This document shows, one piece after another, positions 27,063-39,882 of a stretch of 64,000 nucleotides of DNA (positions are counted from its first letter, which is position 1; each line of letters starts with the position of its first letter). The DNA comes from Tubulanus polymorphus. Lineage: Eukaryota; Nemertea; Palaeonemertea; Tubulaniformes; Tubulanidae. Below the pieces are notes generated by a model. That model ran no database searches. It worked only from the letters and a program-made list of their open reading frames with translations, and was not told the DNA's origin. The position numbers and the translations under genes are program-made. Location: contig NC_134031.1 in assembly GCF_964204645.1 (NCBI RefSeq), forward strand, positions 11,508,501 through 11,572,500. The letters are read 5' to 3'.

Positions 27063-28250
27063 GTTAGTGTCAGGGTATAAGGTTATAAGGTTAGGGTTTA
27101 GGTTAAGGGTTATAAGGTTAGGGTTTAGGCCTATAGGATTTATATTAGGGTTAGGGTTTAGGGGGTTTGGGTTAAGAGGGTTAAGGTTTAGAGGGATAAG
27201 GTTGAGGGGGTTAGGGTTAAGGGATTATGGTTTAGGGGGTTATGGTTCAGAGGGTTAGGGTTTAGGAGGGTTAGGGTTTAGGGGGTTAGGGTTTACAGGG
27301 TTAGGGTTAAGGGGGTTACGGTTTAGGGTGTTTAGATAGTAAGGATTTAGAGAGTTAAGTGTCTATTCAGTTAGGGTTTAGGGTTTCGGGGGTTAGGGTT
27401 TATAGTTATTTTCGTTCACTATTATTATTAGTGTCTAGAAGATTAGGGTTTATAGGGTTAGGGTTTAGGTGGTTAGGGTTTAGAGAGTTAGGGTTTAGAG
27501 ACTTAAGTGTCTATTTAGTTAGGGGTTTCGAGGGTTAGTGTTTCGAGGGTTATGCTTTCAAGGGTTAGGGTTTATAGTGTTAAGGATTACAAGGTTAGGG
27601 TTCATAGGGTTAGGGTTTAGATGGTTAAGGTTTAGGGGGTTAGGGTTAAGGGGGTTATGGTTTAGAGGGTTAGGGTTTAGAGAGGTAAGTGTCTATTGAG
27701 TTAGGGTTTAGGGGGTTAGGGTTATGAAAGTTAGGGTTTAGAGGGCTCAGTGTATATTGAGTTAGGGTTTAGGGTTAGGGGGTTAGGGTTAACAGTATAG
27801 GGTATAGAAAGTTAAGTGTCTATTGATTTAGGTTTAGGGTTTCGAGGGTTAGGGTTTAAAGAGTTAAGTGTCTATTGAATTAGGGTTTAGGGGGTTATGG
27901 CTTAGGGGGTTATGGTTTAGGGGGTTAGGGTTTAGAGGGTTAGGTTTTAGAGGGTTAGGGTTTCGAGGGTTAGGGTTTCGAAGGTTAGGGTTTATAGGGT
28001 TAGGATTTGGGGGGTTAGGGTCTATTATAAAGAATTAAGTGTCTATTGAATTAGGGTTTAGGGGGTTATGGTTTAGGGGTAAGGGTTTAGAGGGTTACGT
28101 GTTAGAGGGTTAGTGTTTCGAGGGTTAGGGTTTAGAAGGTTAGGGTTTATAGGGTTAGGATTTAGGGGTTAGGGTTTAGAGTGTTAAGGTTTACAAGGTT
28201 AGGGTTCATAGGGTAAGGGTTCATAGGGTTAGGTTTTGAGGGGTTTATTT
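27063..28250 (+). repeat. Degenerate telomere-like repeat (TTAGGG / TTTAGGG)
   Basis: About 1.2 kb dominated by GGGTTAGGGTTTAG words with frequent G-tract length changes and a recurring AAGTGTCTATTGA spacer. It is too irregular to be an active chromosome end, so it is an interstitial or satellite-like array. The open frames across it are artefacts of the repeat. Confidence 0.85.
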
Positions 28251-28492
28251 CATAGGTTTTCAAAAGAGGTTTAGGTTTTAACACATATATACAAAACACA
28301 TTAAATCACAAATTATAATAATTTATTTATCTAATTATAAAAATACAACATCACGATTGAATTTTTTTACGTTCAACTTGTTTCACCACATTCGGATAAC
28401 TGATTATTTACTTTATTTTTCCTTTCATATGTTTCACTTTTCAAATTGTTCATCTTTCAAATTGTTCGTTTTCTTTGCCTGAAATATTACAA

Positions 28493-31400
28493 TTAAGAAT
28501 TCTTAATGTAACATTTAAAGTAAATATTTATATCTACATTTCTAAGCAAAAAATAAAACTTACCACGTCCAAATTTACACAATTGGTCATCTATCTTCAA
28601 TTTTTTCAATGTATCTCTCATTTCATCGGAAAGATCATTATACTTCCTTTTCTTGAAAGACTTCGATTTTACTTTATTTATAGGCTGTGTTGTTGTTAAC
28701 ACTTCTCCAAAGCCACATTTTTCCAGCTATTCGAAAATATAGTAACAACGTATCGAAAAATCTAATATTAATCATTCATTAAAATATGTCGACTTACATT
28801 TTCCATAAATCTTTCTGCTGCCATTATCGGGAAATTAGTTTTGCTTGTTTTCAAGTCTTTAGTTACAGCTGGGCACAATCTAAATTTACACATATAGGTT
28901 GCCGACATCTCATTGTTTTCTCCACAATATTCCAATGCTTTCTTCACTTTGTCCGGATGACGCGCTACTTCATCATAAGTATCAACTAAAAATTTTTTTT
29001 TCTGAATTATACTTATTTCTGCATACAATTAATAACTTTTCAATTCATTTCATATACACATGCCTAAAGATTTCAATTCGCTATAATTACCTTCCTTAAA
29101 GCTACAGTCAATTTCCTCTGATTCTTTAATTAACATAAATGTCACCTCAACAAAATATTTTGCCATCAAAATTGCTTTACCGACGTCTTCTGCAGTTAAT
29201 ATTTGTACGTTATTGTATACAATTTCCTTGTTTCCTATAAACATACATTTATTGTTTAATATATCAACTTAGGTAGATTATGCAATTGACCCATTAACTC
29301 ATTTCATACCTGCTAAAAAATTCATAGCATCTTTCATAGCTCTCAAAATACCGGACAGCCTAACGACGTATCCAAGAACTTTGGATAATACTCCACGCAG
29401 TTGTTGTCATTCGTCGCATATTTTTCGTTGACGTAATAGTCATCGTGGAATTCACCAAACATCGCAAAAGCGTCTTCTCCAAATTTATATTCCACTTGTT
29501 GGGTGTGCATTTCTAACAGCGCTTTATAGTAGCTTTTTAAGAATCCTTGAAACTCTTCCGGCATGGGTATCTTATAGTCAGAGAATTTGAAGATCACTTC
29601 TCCCGGGCTGGATACAAGGTATCTGTAACAAACAATTATTATACACTTAAACCTTTACTTATTATTCATTCTAATTTACATTTCTTTATATCCTCATTTA
29701 CCTATCATAAAATCCGTCATAATCATCCCTGTCGAGAACAGCAACCAATAAATTTGGTTGCATACAACCTGTATGGTTAAAGGCCGTCTTTGTGATAAAC
29801 TGATAGCCAGAATTTTTATAGTACCTTGCCCAGGCCCAACCTCCGTTTAGGTTCAGAAATTGAGTTCTGTCGACAGTGCTATTGCCTTGTTTGTATACAT
29901 GTAGTATTTGTATTTCTTCGTAAACTCCAATAACCTACATTCAATGTTATCATATATACGTACACGTTACAGAAAATTATGTAAATTTCCATTCTCTAAT
30001 TATCAGTCGGATCATTTAACAATACTATTTCATAAAATCACCTGGCCACCATTCCTCTTCAGTACTCCGTGTAACTCTTCCATTGAAAAGTTATCAATGA
30101 TAACTTGTCGTTCTTGTGTCGAAGGCGTTTCACTTTCATATTCAAATTCTTTTTGTATTTCGAAAATTGGCCCGGTTAGTCTTCGTAAAGCCGGCGATTT
30201 CCTCTCTCCTTTTTAGCAGTTACTATAGTCCATAAAATACTCGGTTCTTCCCATTCTTCGTGTACTCGTATGCTTGCATTCACGCTCATGAATCCTATAA
30301 TAAATTGTTCAAATCTAACATAAGTGGTTCCGTCAAATGAATAAATGCGATTGAGAGATATGAATAATGTGTTTATGAATATAATAACTCACAAATAAAT
30401 ACGATATAGGTTTTATATTTAAAAAAATAATGCGTTTGAGAGATATTGTGTTTATAAATGTAAAACCATACAAAGATATACCCTAGCCTCTCATCAGATT
30501 TTTTTAAAATAAATTAACGCGGAATGACGAATTTCATTAGGGTTTTCTGACTTTCGTCGAAAACCCTCTTGAAATTCTGTTGATTATTATTATTATATAT
30601 TTTCCGCCGATTTCGTCAAATAAAATTCATCTTCATTCAGATTCGGCAACTGACAGCTTCGAAACGAAATGTATAAATTGATACTGTAATAACGGTCTCT
30701 CTGAACCAACAGATTGTCTGAATGTACTTTCCATCCTATTTGAAACTTAAAATTACTTATTAGGTTACTGTAAATAAAGAATTGAATTGAATTGTTAGAC
30801 AACAAGCACCGGCGAAATAACAGTTTGTGACGTCATTTAGTAAGTAAATAAAGGAGGGCTCCGAGAATTTCCAAATCACGGGGGACTATACTGGGGTTAG
30901 ACCATTCAACCAAAAAGAGGTTTGCTCCGATAATATCCAAATCATCTCATTTTATTTTTTCCATTGAATACCCGGTAATTAATTTTTCCTTTCGATCACA
31001 TGCATCCAGAAAATCCGTTATCGCTGCTTTGCAGCTATATTTTTTATTGCTTTTCTTAAAAAAATTAGTTAGAATAAAAAGCTTAACCTGAGACTTTGTA
31101 ACCTGAGTTTTTTACCATTACCAAACAAATACCAGTAATCAAAAAACTCCATTTAAAATTGAATAGCTCCCAAAAACCTATGTAATCAAACTAGATCGTC
31201 ATATTTATTCAAAACTTAGACAATCATTTTCGTTAGATTCACGTTTTCTCGAAATTAAGTCAAAGTAAACGAATCTGGTGCTGTTTTTTTCACCGTATAT
31301 GTGGATTACCAATGCGTCGAGGATGAATATATAAACGTAGAAAAAAAATATCATACATTACACAGACGATTGATGGGGCGATCGCATTTGTCTTTTCAAT

Positions 31401-31791
31401 TTTTATTAGGGACTATTTTCATGACGCGGGCGGCATTTGACTTTCTTGTGAAATTATGGTATTTCTTTATGTGGCCTAAGTAGAACTTCATTAAGCACCT
31501 CCAACTAGCCACTTGCTAGATATACATTAATCAAATTTAAAAGTAAAATCAATGAAATACATTGTAGTTTATCCATCATTACCTACCTGCGGTAATACTC
31601 AATAGAGGTACAAATATCAATTCTTTGGGACAACCAATGGCTTCAGAATGAGCATCGACGAGTTTTTTCGTAATGTCTCCTGCTACATTTTCAATTTCTG
31701 GAAATTTGCACAATTGCGCCGATTTTATTCTTTTTTCGACGGACATTTCTGTATCTAGTACTTTTCTACAGCCTCCAAATAATAAAATCAA
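28493..31791 (-). CDS. Multi-exon gene with DUF3987-like protein
   Basis: Minus-strand exons read as protein with plausible splice sites. They lie at about 31579-31791, 30042-30293 (acceptor TATAG, donor CAG|GTGATT), 29704-29936 (donor ATAG|GTAAAT), 29343-29624 (acceptor TTACAG), then possible exons at 29050-29244, 28768-29028 and 28493-28702. Recognisable pieces are NFSMEELHGVLKRNGGQ, TGCMQPNLLVAVLDRDDYDGF and a degenerate P-loop-like start. This pattern matches DUF3987 proteins, whose role is poorly known and which often travel with mobile DNA. One frameshift in the second exon suggests decay. Exon borders are approximate. Confidence 0.5.
30529..30577. repeat. Hairpin-forming sequence, left copy
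   Basis: GAATTTCATTAGGGTTTTCT is followed after a short spacer by its inverted complement (AAAACCCTCTTGAAATTC). A closely related hairpin occurs at 33948-33993. Confidence 0.6.
30578..31578. other. Presumed intron, no other feature seen
   Basis: AT-rich, with short unrelated frames. It lies between two minus-strand exons of the DUF3987-like gene. Confidence 0.35.
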
Positions 31792-32509
31792 CGATACGTA
31801 TTGTAATCGAAGGTTCGTTGCTACTTTCGTCTGCTTTTAAATAAAGGCTTATCGTTCATTCCATGGTTTCAATGACCACCTATCAACGGTTCGCTCCAAT
31901 AATGTATGCTATCATTCAAATCTGGATACCACACACCATTCATTCGTCTGCGTCTAAAATGCACTTATATACAAGTTACGGCTAGGCTACATGTTTAGGT
32001 AAGTTTTATTTCACATTACTTCTTTTCATAATATTATCAGATTTTTAGTCTGCTTCATAAGTTAATGATAACATATATCCTGTACTATCAACAATTCCTC
32101 CTTTCATTCTTTTCAGACGTATAGGGCCTACATTCTTCGACATACAGTTCATTAGACATCAAGAGCGTTATGCCTTTTTTACTACACATGCGAGAAATCA
32201 TATCGTTTATAGATGCAGTCAATCATTTGCCCAAAGAAATTCCAAAGAGATACGATCTAATTTTGGAGTTTTTGAAATCCACTTAACATGATAGGCCTAT
32301 CTATGAAAAGCAACTTCAACTTGAAATTGTTCTAGGAAATGGTTACACTAAAAAGAAATTTGATGCTTCTCCAGATCATTGCAAACAAACATATCATATA
32401 TTGAGTAACCAATACAGCGATTTACTGAATAAATCAGATAATTTTCAAACTTTGCTTGAAATAAGTAAAAGCAGTTCCACTATAAGGAATGTCATTTTAA
32501 TACTTTAAA

Positions 32510-33886
32510 CCCGATCATGTAGGTTTTGCGGTAGTGACAAGTTAACTACAAACACGAAGTTAAGTTATCCTATAGTCTTCAGTAAAAACGGTCCGTTGGG
32601 CAATAATACACCTACACAGGTGTATTATTTTTCAAATACTGTCTCAAGTGTAACGCAAAATACACTTATTCATTTAGTTACAAAGCTAATAGTCCTGAAA
32701 AGAAATATCCTACCGACTTAAGCCTACATAACGATTATTACGTGGTTACTACGCAAACTGTATTTACAACTGAAATTTTGAAATCTATGTCAGCTAAGAT
32801 GAAAATCTTTGGAGCATCTTTTGAGTCATTAGCCGAAGAATACAACGCAGAATTCATTGAAAGAATCGATGAACTGAACAGAGTATTCGAAGATGGTGGA
32901 AGAAATAATGGCAAATGGAATTTATGTGAATAGCGCATAGAAGATGCATGGTATTTATGGATCGCTTCAAAAAATTGAATTGCGTAACAATTCAATACAC
33001 GTCTGGAAATCGCATAGATATGGAATTGATAGCCGAGGACATTTTGGAGGTATTTTTTTTTCTATACGCCTATTTTCTTATTTAAAATATTTACAAATCA
33101 TTGAAACTTCTATACAATGTATCATTAGGCATGCCGAGGATCCGACAAGCGTTGGATCGAGCATAAGTGCAATATCCCAGGTTTTAAAGAAGGCTATTAC
33201 ACGGTAGACGGCAATGAAAAATTGAGAAGATCAATATGTGCCCATTCAGTACAAAAATCGGATAAACCAGGCTGCTTAAACGATTTTTGTCCCAATGACC
33301 CAGTGATTGGTGGTCATCATAAAGTTCCTAACAAGTTAGTTCTGTCATAAAAAAACATTCCATACACTTCGCCTGAAAAATCAATGCAAAAGCTTATCTA
33401 TGTATACATTCTATAATGTTGTTTCAGAATTTCGATAAAATGTATATACTCAGAGAAAACTACCGCCATATATCATCATTTAGTTACATAATTTATTTAT
33501 TAATTTGTCATTCTTGCAGATTTTGTACCTACCACGTACCACAACATAGCGAAAAGCTAATACAAAATCAACCAAACAGAATACAACGCAAGCGGAAACT
33601 GCCTGAATATCTTAAAGGTAAAATACATCCTCGTATTAGCTATATTCTTAATTCTAGTAGCCTTCCGCGACTCAACGACCTTGATTTAAACTTGATCAAT
33701 TCAAAACCTGTTTATCGACGCTTTTGGTTATATGAACTGATCAGCAATATACTTGAATAAAATAACCGGAATAACAAGAAATTTCCGATGTTTACGGCTC
33801 GACAGTGCCTTTATAACGTGGATTTATCAAAATTGCCAAGCGAGCTGAAGGATATCATACGGATTGTATCGGCGACAGCGGTAAGG
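32510..33886 (+). CDS. Multi-exon cysteine-cluster gene, possibly KDZ-transposon associated
   Basis: Plus-strand exons are suggested at about 32510-33049 (donor GAG|GTATT), 33129-33334, 33530-33617 (acceptor TTGCAG, donor AAAG|GTAAAA) and 33780-33886. Cysteine/histidine pairs are visible: CRFCGSDKLTTNTKL with a following CLKCNAKYT in a shifted frame, HSVQKSDKPGCLNDFC, and FCTYHVPQH. Such clusters resemble the CxC zinc modules linked to KDZ transposases, but this is a weak resemblance. In-frame stops (for example near 32932) and frameshifts imply a pseudogene. An upstream exon may lie at 32150-32300. Confidence 0.35.
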
Positions 33887-33947
33887 TAAGAAAGCCTTTA
33901 CACTTTTAGCAAAAACTAGGTGGAAAAGGGAAAAAAAATAATCACGC

Positions 33948-33993
33948 GAATTTCAATAGGGGTTTCTGTGAAGAAACAGAAAACCCTAATAAG
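33948..33993. repeat. Hairpin-forming sequence, right copy
   Basis: GAATTTCAATAGGGGTTTCT and its inverted complement ending AAACCCTAATAAG. Same design and orientation as 30529-30577, about 3.4 kb away, and next to the eroded edge of Polinton C. Confidence 0.6.
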
Positions 33994-34036
33994 TTTTTCC
34001 ACAATTTGTTACACCAGAAATTAAACAAGTTGCTAT

Positions 34037-34249
34037 TTGACAATTTTTTTATGTGTTGTGTATGTTGGTTGTTCTAACATAAATTCATTTATATCTTTAT
34101 ATTTTTTGTGGGATTATCTTATCTAATTTATCTTGTTTTACTTGACGCCAGATATTTTTGTTAGAAGAATAAGCAACCGAACTCTCAGGGTTGTAATATA
34201 AATTTCTTAAATATTGTTCTTTAGTATTAGGAGTTTTTTTACCACCCAT
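34037..34249 (-). pseudogene. Integrase N-terminal fragment of Polinton C
   Basis: It starts in a TATATAAATG context and reads KEQYLRNLYYNPESSVAYSS, then EQPTYTTHKK, matching the N terminus of the A integrase. The frame decays near 34037. No catalytic residues remain. It lies directly downstream of the capsid gene in the same direction, whereas in A the integrase is in the opposite block. Confidence 0.7.
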
Positions 34250-34279
34250 TTATATATCCTTAATTTTAACTTTATATTT

Positions 34280-35544
34280 CTAATATTGAATACTATCTAA
34301 TTGTGAATTTACAATATTTAATTGTGCGTCACATATAATATAAATGTGCATTCTGAAATTTTTGTCTCCTGTTTTCTTTGCCATGAATAATTGTATTCCA
34401 TCTTTAGTGTTCTGTAGTTTTTTCCCAGAACCATGTAATGAATTATCCTCTGTTGTTCTAAAATCTAACCATAACGCGTATTTATTACCGGTATAATAAT
34501 CACTTTGATTAATATTACAATTTTCAGATGATTTTACTTTTTCATTCATAAAATGTTTTCTAATTTCTGGCCATTGATCAATCATTCTCATTCCTTGACA
34601 AAATATTTTATTTGCTATTCCTTCGATAGTTATTTCTACTTTTGTTATTTTAGGATTATAATAATTATCTACCTTTATTGCGCCATTAGAATATGTTGCA
34701 ATGGTAAAAAATATTAATATACCTTTAATAGATCTTCTTGAGAAGTTAATATTCTCATTAATTATTTCATCATTTGCATTAATAGTTACAGTTTTATATT
34801 TATCAATATAATCATATAATAATGAAAATCCTTGATTGTATTGAGTTTGAATTGTGTTAGCAATATTTTCATTAGTTACTGTGTTATATTCTAAACATAT
34901 ATTCGATAATTTATAACCCATATCTTTAACAACGCTAGATAATACAATTTCATTTACAGGAGCAAATTTTATCTCAAATATAATATCTTCTTGAATTACA
35001 TATTTATATAAAGGTGCATTATTATTTATCAATTCAAAGTCTAATGGAATTTTATATTTGCTTCCATAAATCTTTTTAATCAAATTATCTACGTCATTAG
35101 TTACTACTGCATTATTGGCCTCAGATCTTAATTTATTTTGATTTTCTGATTGGATGCCTTGAAATATCATATTATTTCTATTTTCTTTAGTTAACCATAA
35201 ATCTTTATAATGCATAAATAAATTATAATCATCTAATGAGAAAACTGTTTCTGGACCAATCTTGATAGTTAATTTTTTAATCAAATATCTTCCAAGATTA
35301 TCAACAACATAATTATTATTATTACCAGTTACTTTTATATCAGCTGATAAATAAATACTATTTGGAACATAAAAAGTATTTTGTGTTAATCTCGGGATTC
35401 TAACATATAAAGTTTCATCAGGATTAAAGTTTCATCAGGATTAATATTAGAAGGGTTATGAGTGATTATATGATGTGATCTTTCTGCTTTAATAGCATTA
35501 GATATTTTACGATTCTTAGAAGGATTGATATAACGCCCACTCAT
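34280..35544 (-). pseudogene. Major capsid protein of Polinton C, broken near its N terminus
   Basis: The sequence is closely similar to the A protein over its whole length, including the YYTGNKYALWLDFRTTEDNS motif. A 17-bp tandem duplication (35409-35425 and 35426-35442) shifts the frame about 40 codons after the ATG at 35544. The rest (to 34280) is open, so this single small duplication may be the only break. Confidence 0.85.
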
Positions 35545-35599
35545 TTATTTAACAAAAAAATTCATCATTAATTTTTTATCATGTTAAGTTGATATTTTT

Positions 35600-37029
35600 T
35601 TATATCATGTTTACTAACCCAAAAATAATTGCACTTACAACTGTAATTAAAAATATAATAATATGTTCAGCAGCAAAGTTAATAATGTTTCCTGCAGATT
35701 TCAATATAAAACCAACAATTGATGCAATAATTCCTGGTAAAGCTGCGGCAGATTTTTTAGATAGTTCCCATAAATAGTTTGCTAATTTTTTTAAACCATC
35801 TTTGACTTTATCTTGTATAGAATTATTATCATTCGGGGGATTATCCGGTTTATTGGGAGTAGGAGTAGATTTCAAAGAATTTGATATTGCTAAACCAATT
35901 GTTGTAAATAACATAGTTACAGCTGTTAGAATTGAAAGAATTGTGATTCCTTCTAATTTAAATAATAATTTTATTCTATCTTTCAATTATATTTCAGAAT
36001 TATGTTTTATCAACAAATCTTTAAAAATAATTTTTAATCTATTAATATTATAATCATATGATTTTAATAATGATTTAATTTCTTCTTTTTGTAATTCTAA
36101 ATTATCTTTTAAATTATTAATTTCTTTTTCTAAACGTAATTCTTTTTGCCTATATTCCATTTCATCAATTACTTGACGATCAAGATCAGACTTTAATTGT
36201 TCTATTTCTTTATTTTTATCAGTTAATTCTCTTTCTAAAGTTCTAATTTTAATATCTCTTATACTTTTATTATGCGCAATTTATCAGCTTCATTTCTTAT
36301 ACTAATAATTTCTCTAATTGCTTCATCAGAAAATATATTTAAATCTTCTAATTGTTGATCTGTTGCATCAATTAATCCATTCGGTAAAAGTTTTTCAATT
36401 GGAACTTTATTTGATTTAAGTTTACTAGTTTTGGAAGTTATATTCTGTTCAGAAGTTGTTTCTGTTTCTGATTTCTTTTTGATTATTTCAAATAATTCAT
36501 TAATTCTTTGTTTAAATACGTCTATATCATTATCAGTTAATTCTTGTATTATAACATCAGTTATTATATTACTATTATTAATTCTTTTAATTCTATCTGG
36601 ATCTAAATCACTCAAAGTTGATTTTGTTAATATTTTATTTTTATTGTTTTTATAAGTGATATCAATATAATAATCACCTTTCAAATGATAATACCATTTA
36701 CCATTATCTAAAAATTTTAATTGATCTGCTAAAGGTCCAACGTCTTCATCATTTATGTTAAGTTTAGAATTTTCAATTATACGTTCTAATTTAGGTATTT
36801 TTTTTAAGTTATCTAAATCTTGTTTTACTAAATCTGGGTCTAAATTTTCAGGATTTAATTGTGATTCTGCGTTTTTAATATAATCAGGTATATTTAAATT
36901 ATTATTATGTCCTGGCTCATTACCGTCATTAAAACTTGTTTCACTAAAATCAGGTTGTTGTTCATCAGTTATGCCAGGTTCATCAAAATTATCCATTCCA
37001 ATATCTATTCCACCTCCTTCTACATCCAT
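35600..37029 (-). pseudogene. 490-residue-type protein of Polinton C, broken
   Basis: The ATG at 37029 is in TATATAAATG. The acidic N-terminal part is open to about 36259, the coiled-coil region 35987-36258 contains shifts and stops, and the C-terminal membrane part is open at 35600-35986. The proline linker is shorter than in A. The N-terminal 60 residues diverge from A more than the rest. Confidence 0.8.
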
Positions 37030-37044
37030 TTATATAATAAAGAA

Positions 37045-38371
37045 ATTAAAATTAAAAATATAATATTCCTCCTATAACAATTCCTATACAAGTTAAAGCT
37101 AATTTAGTATTTTCATGGAATTTATTATCATTATCAGTTTTAATTATTTCATGTTGAATATTATCAGTTTTAATATTTTCTGATGTATTATAATCCGGTT
37201 TAGAATCATTATTTAATTCAATATTCTTAGTTTTAGTTTCTGTTGATTGAATGTGTTTTTTTAATTTTTTTCACCTTCCATTAATTTTGGAGCAGTAATA
37301 ATCTTTTTATTCATATCATTTAATCCAAATGAATTATTTATTGTTGCAGTATTAATTAGATTATTGTAACCAATTATATTTCCCATCTTTAATACTAAAT
37401 CATTAGAAATAATTAATAGATTAGGGCTTATACAATAATTTAGTCTTACATGAGATTTATCTAAATAATTTTGATATCTTACAATGTTTTCTGGAATCGA
37501 TCTATTTTTATCATTATGAATTGAATCTTCAAATAATACTTTGAATTGTTTCTGCGCATCGAATGAAGTGTTATCATTTCCAATTATTGTGGATCTTGTT
37601 TCAACTTGCGCACCTAAAATACATATCAAATAAGGTTCTAATAGATTGATTTATTCTTTGTATACCAGCTTTAGTAAAACCTTCACTATTTTCTAAAATG
37701 AAATAAACCCAACCATTATTATTTTGTTGTTGTATATAATTATAATATTTTGGTAATTCATTCCAATTTAGTGTTCTTATATCAGAATTTGTTATTATTT
37801 TTCCAAATTCTTTAGTACATAATATTCCTAATCCATCCATTGTACCAATTTTTGCTCTAAAATCTTTATTTGAATTAATATTAAATTCATTACATATTTT
37901 ATAAAACTTAGAAAAATTAATATTATTATTCAATTCTTTAAAATATTTTGAACCTGGTAAAGGACATTCTAATTAATCTAATATTAATTTTATTTGAAAA
38001 TAAGTATGAAATCTAAAGAGTGATAACCTCAATGGTAAACTTGGTTTGTTTAAATGATCATTCCAACTAATTCCACATCCTGTTGTTGCGCAATAAACAG
38101 CAAAATTTAATTGGTTCTGCCAATACTTCATATTAGATTTTAATAACCATTGTTTTGCCTCATTTCAATTTTCAAAATTAATTGTATACACATGAAATAT
38201 ATTTTCCATCTTTACGTGAAAATGATTACTTTCAGTAACATAAATATATAAATTAATTAATGAATTTAAAACTTAATTTCTATATGAAATATCTTTATTA
38301 AAATCTATTGCTGGAATATTATATTTAATTGATTTATTATATTGGAAAGCTTTTGGAAAACTATCTACCAT
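37045..38371 (-). pseudogene. 463-residue-type protein of Polinton C, broken
   Basis: Start in TATATAAATG at 38371. Conserved pieces (the CATTGCGISWNDHL region, SEGFTKAGIQRINQSIR, NYCISPNLLIISNDLV) lie in at least three different frames with several stops. The C-terminal anchor is still recognisable near 37050. Confidence 0.8.
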
Positions 38372-38387
38372 TTATATAATTTAAAAA

Positions 38388-38822
38388 CTAATAATTTATT
38401 AATTCTTTTAATAATTTATCTTGTTCTTCAACTGTTATATGACCATTTAAACTTATTATATAATCTAGTGTATTCTTTAATTTATTAATTTCTTTTATAT
38501 TAGTTTTAATTTTTTCTTTATTACTTTTTATATTTAATTTTGAACTTATACCAGTTAAAACACTTGAACTTAATCCTAGTACGCCAATTGATATAGCTAA
38601 AGGTGTTAATGGACTGAATATTGCTAGAAATGTTATTACAGAACTAATTGTAACCGAACCACTAATAATAAAATAATATATAATTTTAGATTTTAAATAT
38701 TTTTTCTTTTTAACTTTTAAATCATTTTCAAATTCTAATATTTGTTTTTCTAAATATGTTTTTAATTTAGTTTTATTTATATAATGAGGAATGATATCAA
38801 TATTATCAACTTTATCTTCCAT
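38388..38822 (-). CDS. Membrane-hairpin protein of Polinton C, 144 aa
   Basis: Intact, start in TAAATAAATG, and differing from the A protein (10391-10825) at about a dozen positions. Preservation of the frame in an otherwise decayed element may be chance or may reflect recent decay. See the related gene at 124-724. Confidence 0.75.
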   Translation of the reverse strand: MEDKVDNIDIIPHYINKTKLKTYLEKQILEFENDLKVKKKKYLKSKIIYYFIISGSVTISSVITFLAIFSPLTPLAISIGVLGLSSSVLTGISSKLNIKSNKEKIKTNIKEINKLKNTLDYIISLNGHITVEEQDKLLKELINY

Positions 38823-38832
38823 TTATTTAGAA

Positions 38833-39263
38833 AAAAAATTACTAATTAGTAAACTTATAAGCAACAAATATAACAATAACAGTTCCACCTAAAATCCATA
38901 TTATTTCATATTTCTGGTTTCTTTACTCGGGGTATAATAATCTGATAATTTAGGTTTGTATAGATGTAATTTTTCTTTAGTGGTTACCGCGTTATATAAA
39001 CTCATTGCATCATCAACTGATTGAAAATCTCTATGTGAAATCTTCTGATCATATAATTCCTTGTTAATATAATCCATATAGTTTTGCCTCTTTTCTCTGT
39101 ATTCTTCTGCTGCTTTATTGTATTTTTCTAATGCTAAGTTATGTCTTTTTTGTTCTGTTAATGATCCATTTTCATCAATATGCTTAAATAAATAACCACC
39201 ACCAGTAAATGCTGAAGCGTTAACAATTGCAGATCCTATAATAGTTATAATTGCAGAAGCCAT
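38833..39263 (-). pseudogene. 140-residue-type membrane protein of Polinton C
   Basis: Open from the ATG at 39263 (TAAATAAATG context) to 38901. A frameshift just after SDYYTPSKE displaces the C-terminal membrane segment, which is still visible to 38833. Confidence 0.8.
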
Positions 39264-39287
39264 TTATTTAGTCAAATAATTACGTAT

Positions 39288-39509
39288 TTATATGGGAGGA
39301 ATATATTTTTGTTTTTCTAAATAATCAATTGTTAAATTAGATAAAGTAACTGCTAATGTTAATTTCAAGATATCATTTATATCAAATCTATCAACATTAA
39401 CACTTCCCATTTTAAATACGTTTTTTAATACCATTGAATAACCAACAGTTCCAACTGATAGTAAGGCTCCATTATATAAACCAGTTATTATCCACTTATT
39501 ATCACTCAT
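39288..39509 (-). CDS. Small membrane protein of Polinton C, 73 aa
   Basis: Differs from the A copy (9703-9924) by a single visible residue in the first half (LKNVFK versus LKKVFK), with start in a TTAATAAATG context. The strong conservation supports a real coding function. Confidence 0.8.
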   Translation of the reverse strand: MSDNKWIITGLYNGALLSVGTVGYSMVLKNVFKMGSVNVDRFDINDILKLTLAVTLSNLTIDYLEKQKYIPPI

Positions 39510-39512
39510 TTA

Positions 39513-39866
39513 TTAATTAAAAAAATTACTATCTTCAAAATATTTAGTTAACTTATTTATGATTAAATCAACATTTATTTCATTACTAGTTTCATTTGTA
39601 TATATTTCAATTATTATTTTTTTAATATCATCGATGATAAAATCTTCATCTAATTCATAAAATCTTAAAGATTCTCTAATTAAATTAGTAATCTTTTCTA
39701 CATCTAGAGTTTCTTTATCTATTGTTGTTTCATACTCAAATGTTGTTTCATTAGAAAATGCAATATTTTTGATTTCTGTAATTACATCATTAATGTTAAA
39801 TTTCATTTCTTTCTCACGTTTAAAATCAAATCCAAAACATATACTCGGTCCAACAGTTATATTCAT
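39513..39866 (-). CDS. 99-residue-type protein of Polinton C, with longer N terminus
   Basis: 117 codons from an ATG in TATATAAATG. The extra N-terminal stretch (MNITVGPSICFGFDF) also exists as codons upstream of the A gene start, which suggests that the true start in A lies upstream of 9403 and has lost its ATG or frame. Confidence 0.65.
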   Translation of the reverse strand: MNITVGPSICFGFDFKREKEMKFNINDVITEIKNIAFSNETTFEYETTIDKETLDVEKITNLIRESLRFYELDEDFIIDDIKKIIIEIYTNETSNEINVDLIINKLTKYFEDSNFFN

Positions 39867-39882
39867 TTATATAATGAAAAAA

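Noticed and set aside
27067-27258. 63-codon Gly/Leu/Arg frame
   Set aside because: Translation of the telomere-like repeat; low complexity and not a gene.
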